A stretch of 64,000 nucleotides of DNA from Candidatus Kuenenia stuttgartensis. GTDB taxonomy: Bacteria > Planctomycetota > Planctomycetia > Isosphaerales > Isosphaeraceae. Each line of letters opens with the position of its first letter. Within the stretch, counting starts at the first letter, position 1. The stretch covers positions 17,234 through 81,233 of the forward strand of contig CAMBEP010000019.1 in the NCBI GenBank assembly GCA_945865635.1, in the 5' to 3' direction. The position numbers were made by a program, and so were the translations under genes. Shown here one piece after another: positions 60,472-64,000 of the stretch. The notes below the pieces were generated by a model. It made no database searches and was not told where the DNA came from. It saw nothing but the letters and a program-made list of their open reading frames with translations.

Positions 60472-63400
60472 ATGATGAGACGCCACAGACCGCACTTTTC
60501 AAGCATCTTCAAGTGTGTTTCGATCACATTAAGTCTTTTGGTGATCAGTTCTTTGGCAAACCAAAGCAACGCTCAGGACGAGGCCCGGGCGGCTCGATCG
60601 GCTGAGGATCGAGGTGAACAGCCTCGAAGCATGGACGACCGACTCACCATCTCACTTTTCGCCGAACAACCTCAAATCGTTACTCCAACAGGACTTGATA
60701 TCGACAATAAGGGCCGTGTCTGGGCCTTGGAATCCAATACACACTTCCGGCCTGAAAACTACAAGGGCCATGATTCCGACCGGCTTCTGGTCTTCGAAGA
60801 TCTTGACCACGACGGCAAACACGACCGCTCGACCACCTTTGCCGACGGTTTCAAATTCGCCATGAGTGTGATCGTCAGGCCCGATGGCAAGGTTTATGTT
60901 GCCACCCGCCGCCACGTCGAAGTGCTTGAAGATACCAATGGCGACTTGAAAGCCGATTCACGAAAGGTCATTCTCACACTTGATACCAAAGGCGATTATC
61001 CCCACAACGGCCTGGCAGGCCTGGCCATTGATCCGCTCGAGAATCTCTATGTCGGCCTGGGCGAAAACCTCGGCGAAAATTATCGCCTTGTTGGATCCGA
61101 CAATCAAACTCTTGTCGGAGGGGGCGAAGGTGGCCATCTCTACCGGCTACAGCTCGACGGATCCGGGCTGACCCATCTGGCCACTGGATTCTGGAATCCG
61201 TTTGCATCCACATTCGACGGTTTTGGACGCATGTTTACTGTGGACAACGACCCCGACAGTCGCCCGCCATGTCGTCTCATCCAAATCGTTTCTGGTGGCG
61301 ACTACGGTTACCGGTTTCGCAATGGCCGGCGCGGTACGCACCTCTTCACAGCCTGGAATGGCGAACTCGCGGACACCCTGCCCATGGTGGCCGGCACCGG
61401 CGAGGCCCCATCGGGCGTGGTCAGCTACGAGGGCGATGGCTTGCCATCTGATTATCGGGGCAAGCTTCTCGCCACAAGCTGGGGCGATCATCGTCTGGAC
61501 CTCTTTGATCTTCAGACCAAAGGGGCGGGACTCCAAAGCCGCTTGAAGCCTTTGATTGTGGGCGGCACAAACTTTCGCCCAGTGGGTGTGGCCGTGGGGC
61601 CCGACGGTGCGATTTTTATTACGGACTGGGTTCTCCGCGATTACACAATTCACGGCAAGGGCCGAATCTGGAAGATTCAATCCAAAACCGCGCCGCGAAG
61701 TAATCCGCGTGAATTGAAATTGCAGGATCTAAAAACCACTCAATCGGCTCGCAATCATCTGAAAGATGCAGATATTGTTGTGCGAAGGGCCGCTGCAAGG
61801 AGTTTGGCCGAGAATGCCGTCGGACAAAAAATCTTGCGTCTGGAACTCCACTCGAAAACCGAGAATGTACGAACCAAATTGGAATCGCTTTGGGGCCTGG
61901 CCAGAATTGCGCCGGATAAAGGCGGTTTAAATGCAAATGATATCGCGGAGGTTCTCAAAACACGCACTGTCCTGGCGACTTCAGCGGTTGAAGTGGCCAG
62001 AATATCTGCATTTTTCAAATCCTCAGAAATCCAAATTCCCAACATGCCGAAGTGGACAGCCGCTTTACAGGAAGCCTGGAGCGATCCCTCGGGCGACCGA
62101 ACCGTCCTCAATGGCCCTCGCTCTGACTACGACACCCGTTTTGCACTCGCCGTCATGGATTACTGGGTGGCTCATCCTTCTGACAAAATCGGCTGGGCTC
62201 AGAAAGAAGACCTGGATCGAGCCTGGGTCGACCCCTTCCTGAGACGCGCCGTAATTCGTCTCATGGCGGCTCATCCAGACCATCTCGAGCGCATTTCTGA
62301 ATCCTGGAGCAATGCCTCCACTCGTTCAGAAAAACTCATGATCTTGGCGGCAGCCCGGATGTCGGAACCCAAAAAGGCCGAATGGGCCGCGCATGTCCTG
62401 AATGACACGGATCCCGTCATCCGAACTGAAGCCCTACGCTGGATCGCCGAAGAAGGCATGGTGCCGCTCCTGCCAGACTTGAACCTCGTTCTGGATCAAC
62501 CGGGAGTCGACCTCAACCTGATCACAGCCCTTTCGGCAACCCGATGGCAGCTCGAAGGCAAGAAGCCGGCCGACTGGGAAAAACGTGGCTTGGGCAATGA
62601 TGCTCTGGAATATCTCAGTGGCAAGTGGCCAGCAAGTCTGCGACTGGCCGTGCTTCAATCCCTGCCAGTCAATGCCCCTGAATTGACAGAAGCCCGACTC
62701 CTCGAACTCTCAGCTCAAGCCGATGGAGCCTACAAACAAGCCTTGGTATTGCGTCTTGCATATCTCGCCAAACCCTCCGCCAAGGCCACTGCGGAATTGT
62801 TTAAAAACTGGGATCAAAACCCTTCTGCCGACTTGGCCGACGCTCTTTCAGCCTGGGCAACACGCTCCGACGAAACCGGAATTGCAACGCGAAGGCGATT
62901 GATGGAAGCCCTTTCCAAAGCCTCTGACACAATTGCATTTGCATCTGCCAGAAGCTTGCGGGGCCCAATTCGCAGCAACGACAACGCGGCTCGAAATGTA
63001 CTGCTCGAACGTGTTCAAAAAGCCGTGACAGAAAAATCTGACGATGCGGCCGAATGGGCCGATCAACTCAGAGTCGCATTGGGTGGTTCCGAGAAATTGC
63101 CTGAACTTGTGAGGCAAGCTCTGCCCAAGCCCTTGGCCGATACGGCCGCATGGGTAAAGGCTTTGTCGCTCAATGCAGATATTCAGGCGGGTCGTCGCGT
63201 TTTTGGCCACCAACAGGGACCCGGCTGCCTCACCTGCCACAAGGTGGAAGCACAGGGTGGGCTGGTTGGCCCCGACCTGACCGGATATGCACGTGGCCGA
63301 TCATTAGAAATCATGGTTAAATCCATCCTTGAACCCGCTGCTGAAGTTGCTCCCCAATTTGCACCCTGGATTTTGGAAATGAAAGACGGCCGCACACTGG

Positions 63401-63594
63401 AAGGCATGATCGTTCACGAAAACGAGGGCAAGATCATCATCGGTCGAGCCGACGGCACCACCGAAACTCTCAATTCATCCGATCTGGCTTCCCGATCGCC
63501 CACAACCGGTTCTGTCATGCCCGCAGGCTTGGCCGACCGCATGACACGTGGCGAATTCAGGGCGGTTATCAACTATCTGCAAAGCTTGAAATAA
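60472..63594 (+). CDS. PVC-type heme-binding membrane-bound dehydrogenase-like protein
   Basis: A 1040-residue secreted protein. A signal peptide ends near NAQ (residue 35). Residues about 55-410 form a propeller of the membrane-bound-dehydrogenase type (PVC group), with GLDIDNKGRVWALES and ITDWVLRDYTIHGKGRIW. Residues about 430-870 contain HEAT-like helical repeats. The C-terminus is a cytochrome c domain with heme motif CLTCH (919-923) and a likely axial Met in SVMPAGL. Such proteins are specific to Planctomycetota, Verrucomicrobiota and relatives and probably oxidise sugars or alcohols outside the cytoplasm, passing electrons to the heme. The substrate is unknown. Confidence 0.95.
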   Translation: MMRRHRPHFSSIFKCVSITLSLLVISSLANQSNAQDEARAARSAEDRGEQPRSMDDRLTISLFAEQPQIVTPTGLDIDNKGRVWALESNTHFRPENYKGHDSDRLLVFEDLDHDGKHDRSTTFADGFKFAMSVIVRPDGKVYVATRRHVEVLEDTNGDLKADSRKVILTLDTKGDYPHNGLAGLAIDPLENLYVGLGENLGENYRLVGSDNQTLVGGGEGGHLYRLQLDGSGLTHLATGFWNPFASTFDGFGRMFTVDNDPDSRPPCRLIQIVSGGDYGYRFRNGRRGTHLFTAWNGELADTLPMVAGTGEAPSGVVSYEGDGLPSDYRGKLLATSWGDHRLDLFDLQTKGAGLQSRLKPLIVGGTNFRPVGVAVGPDGAIFITDWVLRDYTIHGKGRIWKIQSKTAPRSNPRELKLQDLKTTQSARNHLKDADIVVRRAAARSLAENAVGQKILRLELHSKTENVRTKLESLWGLARIAPDKGGLNANDIAEVLKTRTVLATSAVEVARISAFFKSSEIQIPNMPKWTAALQEAWSDPSGDRTVLNGPRSDYDTRFALAVMDYWVAHPSDKIGWAQKEDLDRAWVDPFLRRAVIRLMAAHPDHLERISESWSNASTRSEKLMILAAARMSEPKKAEWAAHVLNDTDPVIRTEALRWIAEEGMVPLLPDLNLVLDQPGVDLNLITALSATRWQLEGKKPADWEKRGLGNDALEYLSGKWPASLRLAVLQSLPVNAPELTEARLLELSAQADGAYKQALVLRLAYLAKPSAKATAELFKNWDQNPSADLADALSAWATRSDETGIATRRRLMEALSKASDTIAFASARSLRGPIRSNDNAARNVLLERVQKAVTEKSDDAAEWADQLRVALGGSEKLPELVRQALPKPLADTAAWVKALSLNADIQAGRRVFGHQQGPGCLTCHKVEAQGGLVGPDLTGYARGRSLEIMVKSILEPAAEVAPQFAPWILEMKDGRTLEGMIVHENEGKIIIGRADGTTETLNSSDLASRSPTTGSVMPAGLADRMTRGEFRAVINYLQSLK

Positions 63595-63639
63595 AGCTAT
63601 AATTAGTGGCGGTTGATTCCGGGTGAAGTTCTCGAGGAT

Positions 63640-63759
63640 CAACCGGGGCTATCTCCAAGACCGGCTAGCCGCAGGGCGCTAGGAATCTAGCCACAGGGCG
63701 CTAGCCCCCGGTTTCGGCGACTTACAAAACCAACCGGGGCTAGCGTCAAGACCGGCTAG
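63640..63759. repeat. Intergenic repeat copies (GGGGCTAG/CCGGCTAG type)
   Basis: Two 29-base direct copies, 63640-63668 and 63731-63759, matching at 26 of 29 positions. Between them are two 18-base copies, 63665-63682 and 63687-63704, differing at one base. The CTAG-rich, GC-rich units are partly self-complementary. From memory such CCGG/CTAG units are common in planctomycete intergenic spaces. Confidence 0.85.
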
Positions 63760-63903
63760 ACAAGATCCGCAGTGCGCTAACCCACGGATCGCTTTAAAAG
63801 TGGAATTTATTCTTGGCCTGTTCCTTATTCGCCTTAAATCCGGTACAAACCGTTCTGATGCTATACTTGTCGCGGTCTAAAAAGAGACATCCCGTAACAG
63901 AAT

Positions 63904-63990
63904 GATGCCGGAGGCATCAAAACGAGTCGCCGGTGGTTGAGCGAAGCGACACCTTCCGGTTATGAGATGGGGGTAAAAGCTGCTGGCACC
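63904..63990. repeat. Second intergenic repeat-like element, cut by the window edge
   Basis: Starts with a perfect hairpin (GATGCC loop GGA GGCATC, 63904-63918), followed by a longer imperfect stem (CCGGTGGT ... ACACCTTCCGG) around 63930-63960 and a further GC-rich hairpin near the end. I associate this arrangement with interspersed planctomycete repeats, from memory and not checked here. Confidence 0.55.
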
Positions 63991-64000
63991 CCGGCAGGGG

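Noticed and set aside
1..64000. tRNA, rRNA or CRISPR array
   Set aside because: No GTTCGANNC-type T-arm context, no rRNA-like stretches and no regularly spaced direct repeats were found on reading both strands. A covariance-model scan was not possible here.

Overview
The window looks like a piece of a Planctomycetota chromosome. The sequence shows a PSD1-type cytochrome protein paired with a DUF1501 protein, a PVC-type heme-binding giant, a DUF1559 pseudopilin, many Tat-exported Gfo/Idh/MocA oxidoreductases, four secreted sulfatases, two ThuA-like proteins, and DUF11 proteins carrying the planctomycete DEYLCDGG motif. I do not assign an order or genus. I saw no rRNA, tRNA or CRISPR array.

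Layout. 1-2.7 kb: the end of an EF-hand protein, then an ApbE-DUF2271 flavin transferase and a PepSY membrane protein, probably an extracytoplasmic flavin/electron-transfer set. 2.7-8.9 kb (minus strand): two Gfo/Idh oxidoreductases, an OFA-type transporter and an enolase-superfamily enzyme, probably for uptake and breakdown of a sugar acid. 9.1-9.4 kb: a palindromic, seven-hairpin element with terminal inverted repeats and a 6-bp target duplication. 9.6-13.5 kb: a PSD1/DUF1501 pair. 13.5-19.6 kb (minus): a tightly packed operon of three sulfatases, an NHL-repeat protein and an AlkA-type glycosylase. 19.8-31 kb: a sialidase-like/SGNH esterase fusion, an HGSNAT-like acetyltransferase, an esterase, NAMPT, two ThuA proteins, a Gfo/Idh protein, an intradiol dioxygenase, a small membrane protein and a glutathione peroxidase. 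31-38 kb: a formylglycine-enzyme-like protein without the catalytic cysteine, a second ApbE, a CE15 esterase, a Gfo/Idh protein, an SMP-30 lactonase and an ArsR regulator. 38-41.6 kb: a small membrane protein and a rhodanese opposite the ArsR gene, a TPR protein and a methyltransferase. 41.7-46.3 kb: two envelope proteins sharing a domain, and a LolA-like protein. 46.3-52.1 kb: a DUF418 protein, a Cys-nucleophile hydrolase, MiaE, a sialidase and a fourth sulfatase. 52.2-55.1 kb: an AT-rich four-gene cassette (frameshifted DUF1573 gene, six-cysteine secreted peptide, unknown exported protein, DUF1559 pseudopilin). 55.3-60.3 kb: class II ribonucleotide reductase behind a structured leader, ribosomal protein L21 and a protein phosphatase. 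60.5-63.6 kb: a 1040-aa PVC-type cytochrome. The window ends in intergenic repeats.

Together the genes describe an organism that degrades sulfated, acetylated and acidic polysaccharides. Sulfatases, sialidase-like proteins, CE15 and SGNH esterases would deprotect glycans, Gfo/Idh, enolase-superfamily and SMP-30 enzymes would process the sugars, and multiheme or flavin proteins would handle extracytoplasmic redox. The most unusual items are the 316-bp palindromic element at 9.1-9.4 kb, the folded segment upstream of the ribonucleotide reductase, and the AT-rich cassette with the six-cysteine peptide.
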